NCBI GenBank assembly: GCA_017509245.1
Contig: JAFWQC010000030.1
Span: forward strand, 1 to 34,347
Direction of reading: 5' to 3'
DNA: 34,347 nucleotides
From: Clostridiales bacterium
GTDB lineage: Bacteria > Bacillota > Clostridia > Saccharofermentanales > Saccharofermentanaceae
The notes below the pieces were generated by a model. It was not told the origin of the DNA, did no database searches, and worked only from the letters and a program-made list of their open reading frames with translations. Positions 24,984 through 32,561 of the stretch are shown piece by piece. Every line of letters starts with the position of its first letter. Position 1 is the stretch's first letter. A program made the translations under genes and the position numbers.

Positions 24984-26266
24984 GTTTTAAATCGAGATTC
25001 ATAATTGCCCTTCAAAAGATCAAGAAATCAAAAGCACGAAGTGTAAAGTGCATCTTATGCTTAAGCCTTATCTCATTCATTCTTATTTTCATGAGCGGAA
25101 TTTCTGTTGTAGTAAAGGATACGGCGGAAAAGCTCGTATATGACAGAGCTTCAATGTGCTACGTGGAAGCTTCGTTCTTCCCGGATGAAAAGATCATGAA
25201 AGAAGTGTCAGAGTATAAAGAGTATTATTCATTCGATCCGAGACTTGATTTTGCCGATACAGTCTTGAAGGTTGACGGCAAAGAGTATAGAGGCATAAAT
25301 GTCACAGACTGGAAGATCGAACCTGATGACAAAGATGTATATCAATTACCGTTTGAGGTTAGCAGATACAGTAAAGAAAGCTGCCTGTTTTCCGAAGTGG
25401 AACTCAAAGAATTCAATGTTAAGTTCGGAAAAAAGAATTCAGTGATATATGGTTCGGACCAACTTGAAGAAGGCGGCGTTGTAGTAACTGATTATGTCCT
25501 CAGTCTTTATGGTTTTGATGAAGATGAATATAAGGAACTCATCGGCAAGTATCTTGAGTTTTCCGGTACAGGAACTGATGGCGAAAAGATTGATTTTGGT
25601 CCTTACAAACTGACCGGAATTGCAGATTCGGATATGTTCAAGCTTGAAGCGACTTATTATATGGATCAGATCATTATTGTAGATGACGAATGCGCCGATG
25701 ACACATATTTTGATTCTGTAAAGATCAGATTCTATTCGAGCAATTTTGAGAACTGTACACAGCTAAAAGATCTATTCAGAACGCTGGATATTGCAGACAT
25801 ATATAATTCTGCGCTTGAAGCATATAATGCACTGAATCTCCTGAGAAATATTCTGCTCAAAGTGTTTGCGGTGATCCTGTCGGTTCTGGTTCTTGCGCTG
25901 CTGTCCGGCTACCTGATGACGGTATATTTCGAGTATTGTGAAGAGAAGAATTTTGAACAGATTCAGAAGGTTCTCGGAATGAAGAAAAAGGATCTGTTCC
26001 TGATCTCTGCCATTAAGGATCTGATATATGTTTTGGTTTCCGTAATTCCCGGCGGAATAATCGCATATATTGCATTTTTAATTGTGGATTATGCAGCGTA
26101 CTGGAATCTGGATATACATCTGATGCCGTCATGGCATCTGTTTGCAACCTGTGTACTTTTAACTTTTGCGGGACTTTTGGTTGTAAGCCTTATCAAGACT
26201 TTTGTTTACCGCAGAGCACTTTCCAAAGAACCCCTGGCTGAATCTTTAAGCACAGGCGAGATGTAA
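24980..26266 (+). CDS. FtsX/MacB-like ABC permease, second subunit
   Basis: 428 residues: membrane segment at about 23-44, large extracellular domain of about 230 residues rich in Asp, Glu and Lys, then three segments near 287-310, 335-362 and 376-400. Same topology as the first permease but little overall similarity, so the pair is heterodimeric. The cytoplasmic loop CEEKNFEQIQKVLGMKKKDLFLI resembles the FtsX family coupling region. GGAGGG is nine bases upstream. No terminator is obvious after it; a structured non-coding stretch follows. Confidence 0.82.
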   Translation: MSFKSRFIIALQKIKKSKARSVKCILCLSLISFILIFMSGISVVVKDTAEKLVYDRASMCYVEASFFPDEKIMKEVSEYKEYYSFDPRLDFADTVLKVDGKEYRGINVTDWKIEPDDKDVYQLPFEVSRYSKESCLFSEVELKEFNVKFGKKNSVIYGSDQLEEGGVVVTDYVLSLYGFDEDEYKELIGKYLEFSGTGTDGEKIDFGPYKLTGIADSDMFKLEATYYMDQIIIVDDECADDTYFDSVKIRFYSSNFENCTQLKDLFRTLDIADIYNSALEAYNALNLLRNILLKVFAVILSVLVLALLSGYLMTVYFEYCEEKNFEQIQKVLGMKKKDLFLISAIKDLIYVLVSVIPGGIIAYIAFLIVDYAAYWNLDIHLMPSWHLFATCVLLTFAGLLVVSLIKTFVYRRALSKEPLAESLSTGEM

Positions 26267-26285
26267 ACTGCAGTTCTTTTTGTAT

Positions 26286-26509
26286 ATTCCATGTTTTCCA
26301 ATGCTCGACTCCGCGTCCGACTTTTTGAGGTTAAAAAGTCGAGCAAAAAGTCGGTTTTGGCGGAAAACCGAGTCCCCGTCCGAGTTTTCGAGGTGTAAAA
26401 GTCGAGCATTGAGTCGAGCATTTGATTCAGAGGTTTCCTTCGGGATATTCAATGTTCCAACTTATAATCCAACTTTTTGGACCAGAAAACATGGAATGAA
26501 AGTTGGATT
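26286..26509. repeat. Interleaved long and short palindromes
   Basis: Perfect arm pairs, from outside in: 13 bp at 26286-26298 with 26485-26497; 12 bp (AATGCTCGACTC) at 26300-26311 with 26411-26422; 10 bp (CCGACTTTTT) at 26317-26326 with 26345-26354; 7 bp at 26352-26358 with 26364-26370. A further 11-bp pair (AATCCAACTTT) at 26466-26476 with 26499-26509 crosses the outermost pair, so not all can form together. More GTTGGA and TCCAAC copies continue to 26574. The GTCGAG and GTTGGA words recur in both orientations. No open frame here is credible. Confidence 0.75.
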
Positions 26510-26574
26510 CTGGCGCTTTCCAACTTTTCTTCCAACTTTTTAAAGGCAAATAGTTGGATTTAAAGTTGGATTCC

Positions 26575-26665
26575 GGCGTGCGCGAAAACGATCATTGCAC
26601 GGCGCGCTCGAAAACGATCATTGCACGGCGTGCGCGAAAACGATCATTACACGGCGTGCTCGTAA
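26575..26665. repeat. 26-bp tandem repeat, 3.5 copies
   Basis: Units at 26575-26600, 26601-26626 and 26627-26652 differ at one to three positions, and a partial fourth follows to about 26665. Each unit contains GAAAACGATCATT and a GC-rich GGCGTGCGC part. The copies are direct and abut without spacers, so this is not a CRISPR array. It lies about 50 bp upstream of the promoter for the ATPase operon. From 26666 to 26717 nothing is recognised. Confidence 0.85.
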
Positions 26666-26717
26666 ATCCATCTCCTTAAGCCCGGACACATCAAAGCAAT
26701 CTGCCCTAACAATTAAC

Positions 26718-26745
26718 TTGAATAAAAGTCTGATTAGCCTAAAAT
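26718..26745 (+). promoter_or_regulatory. Candidate promoter of the ATPase/TOPRIM-like/hemW operon
   Basis: TTGAAT at 26718-26723 and TAAAAT at 26740-26745 with a 16-bp spacer; a second AT-rich -10-like TATAAA follows at 26752. It precedes an almost ideal ribosome site, AGGAGGTGA, at 26766-26774. Confidence 0.55.
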
Positions 26746-26779
26746 TATAACTATAAAATATCAGCAGGAGGTGACCGTC

Positions 26780-27985
26780 ATGATCTTGGGAATTGAGATC
26801 GAGAACTTTGATGTTTTCGATAAAGACAAAGCGGGGATATTGATCGATGACTTTTTAGCCGACAGGGATCCGGGCCGTTCAAGGGACGGGCTTCGCGGTC
26901 TTAATGCTTTCATCGGCCGCAATAATACCGGCAAGACTTCATTCATGGGATGCATGGCATTCCTGAAGGACACGGTCACGCAGGGCTGTGCGGTCGCTTC
27001 CATAAGTTACGGAAGACCGGGTTTTGCAAACATGACGCTGGATATAAGCAAGCCTTCTGTTTTCAGGGTCTTCTTTAAGGTTGAGGATAAGAAGGCGGAC
27101 GGGCCGAAGTTTATCCAGTATGAGCTGTCGATAGTTACCAGCAGGTTCAAGAGCCCTGTGATAGACAGGGAGAAGGTTATCCTTGTAAACGAGAAGGATG
27201 GCACGAGGGAGGCCCTTACGATACTCGACATGAAGAGCGGCATGGGCACCATCAACAAGATAAACGGCGAATCGATCGTTGCTGACATCGGCGTTGAAGA
27301 TGAGCATCTTACCGCATTAAGCGTGTACGGAAAGATAACCGGATACAGGGATTTCGTCCTGCTTTATACGGAGATTTACCACTGGTTCTTCTGCAGCTTC
27401 TCATCTGAGGAACAGAGCTCTTACTATTACGAGGGCGGTGCTCCGGGCGGACATAAGCACCTTAACAGCACCGGTTCCAACGTAGGTAATGTTCTTGAAT
27501 ATATCAAGATGAAGGACGAGGAGGAATATGAGCGCGTCATAACAGAGATCAAGGATAAGATCCCTGCAATGAAGCACAAAAAGAATCTTCCTCTGGCTCT
27601 TAAGGAGAGCCCTGATAAGCTCTTCTTATATCTGCTGCTCTTAAGGGATGCGAATCCCCGTTCAACGATATTCATTGAGACGCCCGATAAGGATCTCTAC
27701 CACGATATGGTCGACGTGCTGAGCGATGAGATGCGCGAATATACGATGAAGAACCATTACTGCCAGATCATATTCTCGACGCACAATCCGTACATCATTG
27801 AGACACTGTCGCCTAAGGAGATATGGATATTCGAGAGGTCCTTTGAGAAGGACGAAGGTGATGTATCGATAAGGTGCGCGGGTGCTGATCCGCTCGTTAT
27901 GGAGATGTTCCACCAGGGCGTCGGAATGGGTGCCATCTGGTACGGCGGGCACCTTGACGAGAGACCTGACGACGATAATGGTTAA
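26780..27985 (+). CDS. RecF/OLD-like AAA ATPase, candidate defence-system ATPase
   Basis: 401 residues from ATG 26780, six bases after AGGAGGTG (GTG 26771 lies inside that site). An ABC-type ATPase of the SMC/RecF/OLD group: N-terminal ILGIEIENFDVF and FIGRNNTGKTS Walker A at 45-54 (K52), about 220 residues of variable middle, then STHNPYIIETL with the H-loop histidine (H335). The Walker B position reads TIFIETPDKDLYH (297-309), so the usual Asp-Glu is Glu300-Thr301, and the signature region LKESPDKLFLYLLLL (from 274) lacks the Gly of SGE. ATP hydrolysis may be weak. The TOPRIM-like gene follows 12 bases later. Such pairs resemble defence modules such as RloA/RloB or AbiL, PARIS and Gabija; function here is inferred. 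Confidence 0.85.
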   Translation: MILGIEIENFDVFDKDKAGILIDDFLADRDPGRSRDGLRGLNAFIGRNNTGKTSFMGCMAFLKDTVTQGCAVASISYGRPGFANMTLDISKPSVFRVFFKVEDKKADGPKFIQYELSIVTSRFKSPVIDREKVILVNEKDGTREALTILDMKSGMGTINKINGESIVADIGVEDEHLTALSVYGKITGYRDFVLLYTEIYHWFFCSFSSEEQSSYYYEGGAPGGHKHLNSTGSNVGNVLEYIKMKDEEEYERVITEIKDKIPAMKHKKNLPLALKESPDKLFLYLLLLRDANPRSTIFIETPDKDLYHDMVDVLSDEMREYTMKNHYCQIIFSTHNPYIIETLSPKEIWIFERSFEKDEGDVSIRCAGADPLVMEMFHQGVGMGAIWYGGHLDERPDDDNG

Positions 27986-27997
27986 AGATGAGGTTAT

Positions 27998-28678
27998 ATG
28001 CAGATCGAGATACTGTCAGAAGATAAATCCGGAGCGGTCGTTGTTGAACGGCTTGCAGAGAGAATAGCGGAGAGCGAAGGCGTTGAATGTGAAGTCAAGG
28101 TCCATCCGCACAGGGGCTGCGGAAGCCTCCCGAAGGACATGACTGCGCAGCCTCCGAAGTTTGCAAGCTCGCTTCTGGATCTCCTGCCGGCCAAACTCCG
28201 CGCATATAACAAAGTATATGGCGGCAAGGATCTGATCCTCATCATCGCCATGGATTCTGACGACAACGATCCGCAGACATTACGGCAGGAGATATATTCG
28301 TGCGCAGCGCGTTTTGCTCCCGATATCAGGAGCGTTGTGGGCTTAAGCACAGAAGAGATCGAAGCCTGGATGCTCGGAGACAAAGCTGCTGTTTACGATG
28401 CTTATCCCGATTCCAGGAAAGACATACTTGATAACTACGAACAGGATTCCGTGTGCGGAACATGGGAAGTCCTTTGCAGAGTAATAAGTGATAACGCGGA
28501 GGAACTTATCGAGATCGGATATCCTGCCATCGGTCACTATAAGGCTTTGTGGGCTGAGAATATCTCAAGATACATGCTTCCGCAGAAGAATGTATCGCCG
28601 AGCTTTAATACGTTTAAGATGGCATTCGTTACGGCACTTAAGAATCCTGTTCCGATATACCGCAAGCGGGAACTCTGA
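27998..28678 (+). CDS. TOPRIM-like (DUF4276/RloB-like) protein, partner of the ATPase
   Basis: 226 residues, starting five bases after GAGG. The layout fits a TOPRIM-type metal-dependent fold: an early Glu after the first strand (EILSEDKSG, E8), a hydrophobic strand ending in an acidic cluster (LILIIAMDSDDND, D86, D88, D89), and the STEEIEAWMLGD block (E119, E120, E122, W124, D128) that is a hallmark of DUF4276-like proteins. No signal or membrane segment. It would be the effector or nuclease of a two-gene system with the ATPase, by analogy to AriB, RloB or OLD. It shares TGATG with hemW, so the three genes are translationally coupled. The family call is from memory of motif order, so moderate. 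Confidence 0.72.
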   Translation: MQIEILSEDKSGAVVVERLAERIAESEGVECEVKVHPHRGCGSLPKDMTAQPPKFASSLLDLLPAKLRAYNKVYGGKDLILIIAMDSDDNDPQTLRQEIYSCAARFAPDIRSVVGLSTEEIEAWMLGDKAAVYDAYPDSRKDILDNYEQDSVCGTWEVLCRVISDNAEELIEIGYPAIGHYKALWAENISRYMLPQKNVSPSFNTFKMAFVTALKNPVPIYRKREL

Positions 28679-29880
28679 TGGCCAGGCATATCTACGTCCA
28701 TAATCCTTTCTGCGCACGCAAATGTCCTTACTGTGATTTTTATTCGGTCACGAAAACATCGCTCTGCGAAGAGTTCTATCACGCTGCAGTCCGTGAGGCC
28801 GGGATACTGGGCGGAGTGATTTCCAAAACCGACGGAACAAACCCGCTTACTGATGCAGACGGCAGGGACACCATCTATTTCGGAGGAGGCACACCGTCGC
28901 TTCCTGACAGCAGGTTTATATGTGAATTACTGGACGCCGTCAGAAAGGCCTTTAATACCGCCTCAGACGCCGAGATATCGATAGAGGTTAATCCGTCTTC
29001 AGCAGACCCGGGGAAGCTCACAGAGTACCTTCAGGCGGGTTTTAACCGCATATCCCTGGGTGTGCAGTCTCTGGATGACGGAGTTCTAAAAACTCTCGGC
29101 AGACTTCACGATTCAAAAGGTGCAATTGAAGCTCTTGAAAAGACCAGCAAAGCAGGCTTTACGAACATATCCGCTGATCTTATTACAGGTGTTCCGGGTG
29201 AGACTTTGGACGGCATCAGAAAAGACATACAGACATTTAAAGATCTGGGTGTGAAGCACATAAGCACATATTCACTGAGCATTGAAGAAGGAACTCCTTT
29301 TTTCGAGAAGTACAAAAAGACGATCGAAGAACTGGTGCCGCCTGAAGAGGAGCGCGCGATGTACCACGGAACGCGTGAGTTTTTGAATGAACTCGGCTAT
29401 GAGACTTACGAGATCTCCAACAGCGCGCTGCCGGGATTTAAGAGCATACATAATTCATCCTACTGGAATTCATGTGAATACTTTGCAATTGGTGCAGGAG
29501 CGCATGGATATCTGGGCGATATGAGATACGGCCACAGGGACGATGTAAGAGCTTACATCGAAGAAATGAATACGATTGCGCCTGACGCTTACAAAGCCTT
29601 TCTGGAGGGCAATGAGAGCGGTTTGAGGTCGCTTTATGCCGAAGAGCGGCTTACCGTGGAAGATAAGATGCGCGAGGTTCCGTTCCTCAGGTTAAGAACG
29701 GCTGAAGGTATTTTACTGGATGAGTTCAAGAAGATGTTTGGAATTGAGTTCGAGGATGTTTTCGATAAGGCCGTAAAAAGCAATATCGAAAAGGGATTAT
29801 TAGAGCGCAAAGAAAGAACGCTCCGGTTAACACGGAGCGGTCTTGATCTTGCTAATGTTGTAATCGAAGATTTCCTTTAG
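28678..29880 (+). CDS. hemW: Radical SAM heme chaperone HemW
   Basis: Radical SAM protein related to oxygen-independent coproporphyrinogen oxidase but acting as a heme chaperone. It has 400 residues. The iron-sulfur motif is CARKCPYC (C-x3-C-x2-C) near residue 12, in HNPFCARKCPYCDFYS; further blocks are YFGGGTPS, IEVNPSSAD, GFNRISLGVQSLDDGVLKTLGRLH, ADLITGVPGETLDG, YSLSIEEGTPF and AIGAGAHGYLG, with the C-terminal HemN extension. No upstream spacer: it overlaps the preceding gene by one base. Its last four bases overlap the convergent acyl-CoA synthetase gene. Confidence 0.93.
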   Translation: MARHIYVHNPFCARKCPYCDFYSVTKTSLCEEFYHAAVREAGILGGVISKTDGTNPLTDADGRDTIYFGGGTPSLPDSRFICELLDAVRKAFNTASDAEISIEVNPSSADPGKLTEYLQAGFNRISLGVQSLDDGVLKTLGRLHDSKGAIEALEKTSKAGFTNISADLITGVPGETLDGIRKDIQTFKDLGVKHISTYSLSIEEGTPFFEKYKKTIEELVPPEEERAMYHGTREFLNELGYETYEISNSALPGFKSIHNSSYWNSCEYFAIGAGAHGYLGDMRYGHRDDVRAYIEEMNTIAPDAYKAFLEGNESGLRSLYAEERLTVEDKMREVPFLRLRTAEGILLDEFKKMFGIEFEDVFDKAVKSNIEKGLLERKERTLRLTRSGLDLANVVIEDFL

Positions 29881-31586
29881 AGATTAGCCTTTGCAGCGGC
29901 TTCCTGCGCTTCACGGTACTTAGCCTCATCAGCCTTTCTGATAGCGGTACGCATGATCTTGCCGCTGGTGGTCTTGGGAAGCTCATCAACGAACTCGATA
30001 ACTCTCGGATACTTGTAAGGAGCTGTAGCGTTCTTTACATGGTTCTGGAGTTCCTTAACGAGCTCGGGTGAAGCCTTCTCCTTGTAAGCCTTTGTGAGGA
30101 CGATAGTTGCCTTAACTACCTGGCCTCTCATAGGATCAGGAACAGCTGTTACAGCGCACTCGAGGACTGCATCGTGTGTCATGAGTGCACTCTCAACTTC
30201 GAAAGGTCCGATACGGTAACCGGAGCACTTGATAACGTCATCGTTTCTTCCTACGAACCAGATATAGCCCTCAGGATCTCTCCATGCTGTATCGCCTGTG
30301 CTGTAGTCAGCGCCGGGCCACTGTTCAGCCATTGCTTCAGGATTCTTATAGTACTCACGGAAGAGTCCGATAGGCTTTGCAGATGCGTTCTTGATAACGA
30401 TGTTGCCTACGATACCGTCTTCTACCGGAACACCGTTGTCGTCAAGAAGCTGGATGTCGTAGATAGGCGTAGGCATACCTGTTGATCCGGGCTTTACGTC
30501 GATCCAGGGGAAGTTCGCGAAAAGTACGCTTCCTTCTGTCTGGCCGAATCCTTCACGGATCTCAAGCCCCGTATATTTCTGCCACTTGTAGAATACTTCA
30601 GGATTCAAAGGCTCGCCTGCCATTGAGCAGTGTTTGATGGAAGAGAAATCATATTTAGTAAGATCTTCCTGAATGAGATATCTGTAGATCGTGGAAGGTC
30701 CGCAGAAAGAGTTGAGCTTGAGCTTTTCCATGATCTCGAGCATTCTTGCTGCCTTGAACTTCTGTGTATCGTAAGTAACGTTGACTGCACCGCAGATCCA
30801 CTGTCCGTAGATCTTGCCCCATGCAAATTTAGCCCAGCCTGAGTCAGCCTGTGTTAAGTGCCTGCAGCCGTCGTAAACCTGCTGCCAGTACTTGGCTGTT
30901 ACGATGTGGCCAAGAGGGAGGGTGTAGTCGTGAAGGATCATCTTAGGCTCACCTGTCGTGCCGGATGAGAAGTAGATCAGCATCGGATCGTATGCATGTG
31001 TAGCTTCGTCGCCTGTGGGGCGCTCGAAAACAGGAGATGCATTATCGATATCATCTGTCAAAGATCTCCAGCCTTCAGGTGCCTCTCCGATAACGCTGCA
31101 GTACTGAACCATCTTGCAGTCAGGGCGTGCCTTGTTAACGTGCTCGATGATCTGCGGATCGTCAGCGCATACGATCATCTTAACGTCTGCGGCATTGCAG
31201 CGGTATACGATGTCGTGATAAAGGAGCTGGAAAGTAGCAGGAATAACCAGAGCGCCGAGCTTATGAAGACCTACCATCGTGAACCAAACTTCAGGACGCT
31301 GACGAAGCATCATGAGGACTCTGTCGCCCTTCTTGATCCCTAAGTCTTTGAACATGTTTGCAACACGGTTGCTCTTCTCGCTGATATCCTTAAATGTGAA
31401 ATGCTTTTCGTTGCCGTCATCGTCGCACCAGATGAGTGCTTCCTTATCGGGGTCTTCCTTGGCATAGACATCGACAACGTCAAATCCGAAGTTGAAATCC
31501 TCCGGAACATTTATCTTGAAATTCTCTTTAAAGTCCTGATAACTGTCAAAATCTATTCTGTTTACAAATCTGCTTAATAAGTCCAT
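29877..31586 (-). CDS. AMP-forming acyl-CoA synthetase
   Basis: ANL-superfamily ligase that activates a short- or medium-chain acid to its acyl-CoA through an acyl-AMP. It has 569 residues. Motifs are the P-loop YFSSGTTGEPKMILH, the A5-like EGFGQTEG, STGDTAWRDPEGYIWFVGRNDDVIKCSGYRIGPFEVE (hinge and A8), and the A10 lysine in LPKTTSGKIMR. It has the style of clostridial AMP-binding proteins related to acetyl- and medium-chain acyl-CoA synthetases; the substrate cannot be named. It lies 55 bases downstream of the XRE-cupin regulator gene on the same strand and is probably its target and co-transcribed. Ribosome site AAAGGA is about 11 bases upstream. It meets hemW tail to tail. Confidence 0.93.
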   Translation of the reverse strand: MDLLSRFVNRIDFDSYQDFKENFKINVPEDFNFGFDVVDVYAKEDPDKEALIWCDDDGNEKHFTFKDISEKSNRVANMFKDLGIKKGDRVLMMLRQRPEVWFTMVGLHKLGALVIPATFQLLYHDIVYRCNAADVKMIVCADDPQIIEHVNKARPDCKMVQYCSVIGEAPEGWRSLTDDIDNASPVFERPTGDEATHAYDPMLIYFSSGTTGEPKMILHDYTLPLGHIVTAKYWQQVYDGCRHLTQADSGWAKFAWGKIYGQWICGAVNVTYDTQKFKAARMLEIMEKLKLNSFCGPSTIYRYLIQEDLTKYDFSSIKHCSMAGEPLNPEVFYKWQKYTGLEIREGFGQTEGSVLFANFPWIDVKPGSTGMPTPIYDIQLLDDNGVPVEDGIVGNIVIKNASAKPIGLFREYYKNPEAMAEQWPGADYSTGDTAWRDPEGYIWFVGRNDDVIKCSGYRIGPFEVESALMTHDAVLECAVTAVPDPMRGQVVKATIVLTKAYKEKASPELVKELQNHVKNATAPYKYPRVIEFVDELPKTTSGKIMRTAIRKADEAKYREAQEAAAKANL

Positions 31587-31641
31587 GGGTATATATTTCC
31601 TTTTCTACTTCAAATTTTTGCCTTGGGGTAGAACTGCTAAA

Positions 31642-32187
31642 TCACTCGTTGATGATCGTGAGGAACTTAGCAGTCTCCGTCACGGCGCGCTGTCCGTGAG
31701 GCTTCTCAGGATTGAAGTAAATGGAATCTCCTGCCTCTAATGTGAATTCCCTGTCACCGACGACGACCTTGATCGCACCCTCGATGACATAGTTGAACTC
31801 CTGTCCGCCGTGGCGAACGAGCTCAGCTGTCTCAGACTTCGACAGAGTAACGATCATGGGATCCATCTGTCTGTTCTTATAGTTAAATGCAAGGGCACTG
31901 AAGGAATAGCCGGGATAACGCTCGACCTTGATTCCGTTGCCGCCTCTTACCACTGTATAATCGTCCATTCTCGGAACATCGCCTGTCATAAGGACAGTAG
32001 GATCCACCTTGAATACGCTGGCCACCTTGTAAAGAAGGCTGATCGGGATCTCCTTTTCGCCGTTCTCATATGCTAAATACTCTTCTGAGCTCACGCCGAT
32101 GTTTGCTGCAACTTCTTCGGCAGTTAAGTCAAGAATGTCTCTAAGCTCTCTGATCCTGTCGGATATCTGCTTAATGTATTCGTTCAT
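31642..32187 (-). CDS. XRE-family regulator with C-terminal cupin domain
   Basis: 181 residues from the ATG at 32187, preceded on the minus strand by a near-ideal AGGAGG (32193-32198); an upstream in-frame ATG at 32244 has no such site. A helix-turn-helix domain occupies about residues 5-65 (RIRELRDILDLTAEEVAANIGVSSEEYLAYENG) and a cupin_2 sensor domain about 108-178 (GGQEFNYVIEG..., LEAGDSIYFNPEKPHGQRAV). Such proteins usually sense a small molecule and control the adjacent metabolic gene, here the acyl-CoA synthetase. A perfect hairpin operator candidate lies upstream at 32305-32328. Confidence 0.93.
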   Translation of the reverse strand: MNEYIKQISDRIRELRDILDLTAEEVAANIGVSSEEYLAYENGEKEIPISLLYKVASVFKVDPTVLMTGDVPRMDDYTVVRGGNGIKVERYPGYSFSALAFNYKNRQMDPMIVTLSKSETAELVRHGGQEFNYVIEGAIKVVVGDREFTLEAGDSIYFNPEKPHGQRAVTETAKFLTIINE

Positions 32188-32304
32188 ATTGGCCTCCTGA
32201 TGATAGATCTGAAGATTAACTGGCGATTGATTATTGTACAACATTATCCGCGCGCGTGCTACTTAATATATATAGTCAAAATGCGATACTTTTCGCGTAT
32301 AAAA

Positions 32305-32328
32305 CGATATGTTTCCTGCAACATATCG
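32305..32328. promoter_or_regulatory. Perfect inverted repeat upstream of the XRE-cupin gene
   Basis: CGATATGTT at 32305-32313 and AACATATCG at 32320-32328 are exact reverse complements with a 6-base gap. It sits about 118 bases upstream of the minus-strand regulator gene and 45 bases before the plus-strand mntP promoter. Its form suits an operator for the XRE-cupin protein. A related short inverted pair, GCGATAC / GTAT around TTTTCGC, lies next to it at 32283-32300. Confidence 0.4.
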
Positions 32329-32372
32329 AAATAGACATTCCTTACGGCAGCCCGGATGCCCCGAAGTTAGTG

Positions 32373-32402
32373 TTGACTAACCTTGGCACGCGTTGTTAGA
32401 AT
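32373..32402 (+). promoter_or_regulatory. mntP promoter
   Basis: TTGACT at 32373-32378, 18-bp spacer, TAGAAT at 32397-32402. The predicted transcription start, about 32409, falls exactly where the riboswitch aptamer begins. Confidence 0.65.
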
Positions 32403-32408
32403 CGTCAG

Positions 32409-32528
32409 CATTGAGGGAGTAGCAAACGCTTTTTCAGGCGTTGTCTAAGTCAACATACTGGTATAATACCTGGCTTATTCTTCTGTGTGAGACTCAAGGC
32501 GATATAAGGGGCCTTGGGTTATTTTTTT
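32409..32528 (+). promoter_or_regulatory. yybP-ykoY Mn2+ riboswitch with intrinsic terminator
   Basis: The conserved features are GAGGGAGTAGC at 32413-32423, a short P2 helix AACGC/GCGTT (32425-32429 with 32438-32442), the GTCAACATACTGG segment at 32449-32461, and GTGAGAC at 32487-32493. P1 forms between TTGAG (32411-32415) and CTCAA (32493-32497). CAAGGC (32495-32500) pairs with GCCTTG (32511-32516), followed by a T-rich run to 32528, a terminator that competes with P1. In this class Mn2+ binding stabilises the aptamer and allows read-through, which fits the manganese exporter gene 34 bases downstream. Confidence 0.88.
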
Positions 32529-32561
32529 GCCCGGGCTTCGAAAACGGAGGCTTAAAGTCAA

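Noticed and set aside
23192..26266. Bce-type bacitracin/lantibiotic resistance module
   Set aside because: BceB-like permeases are single proteins with ten helices and usually have a two-component system beside them; here there are two four-helix permeases and no such system.
26280..26543. Small open frames on both strands within the palindrome region
   Set aside because: They translate the inverted repeats (recurring KSRAKSR-like words), lack ribosome sites and have no recognisable protein features.
26466..26574. Integron attC-like sites (ATCCAAC and GTTGGAT fit RYYYAAC and GTTRRRY)
   Set aside because: The core words match but there is no integrase, no cassette array and no proper L'/L'' box with extrahelical bases; the words simply belong to the local inverted repeats.
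26575..26665. CRISPR array
   Set aside because: The 26-bp units abut directly without spacers and no cas genes are present.
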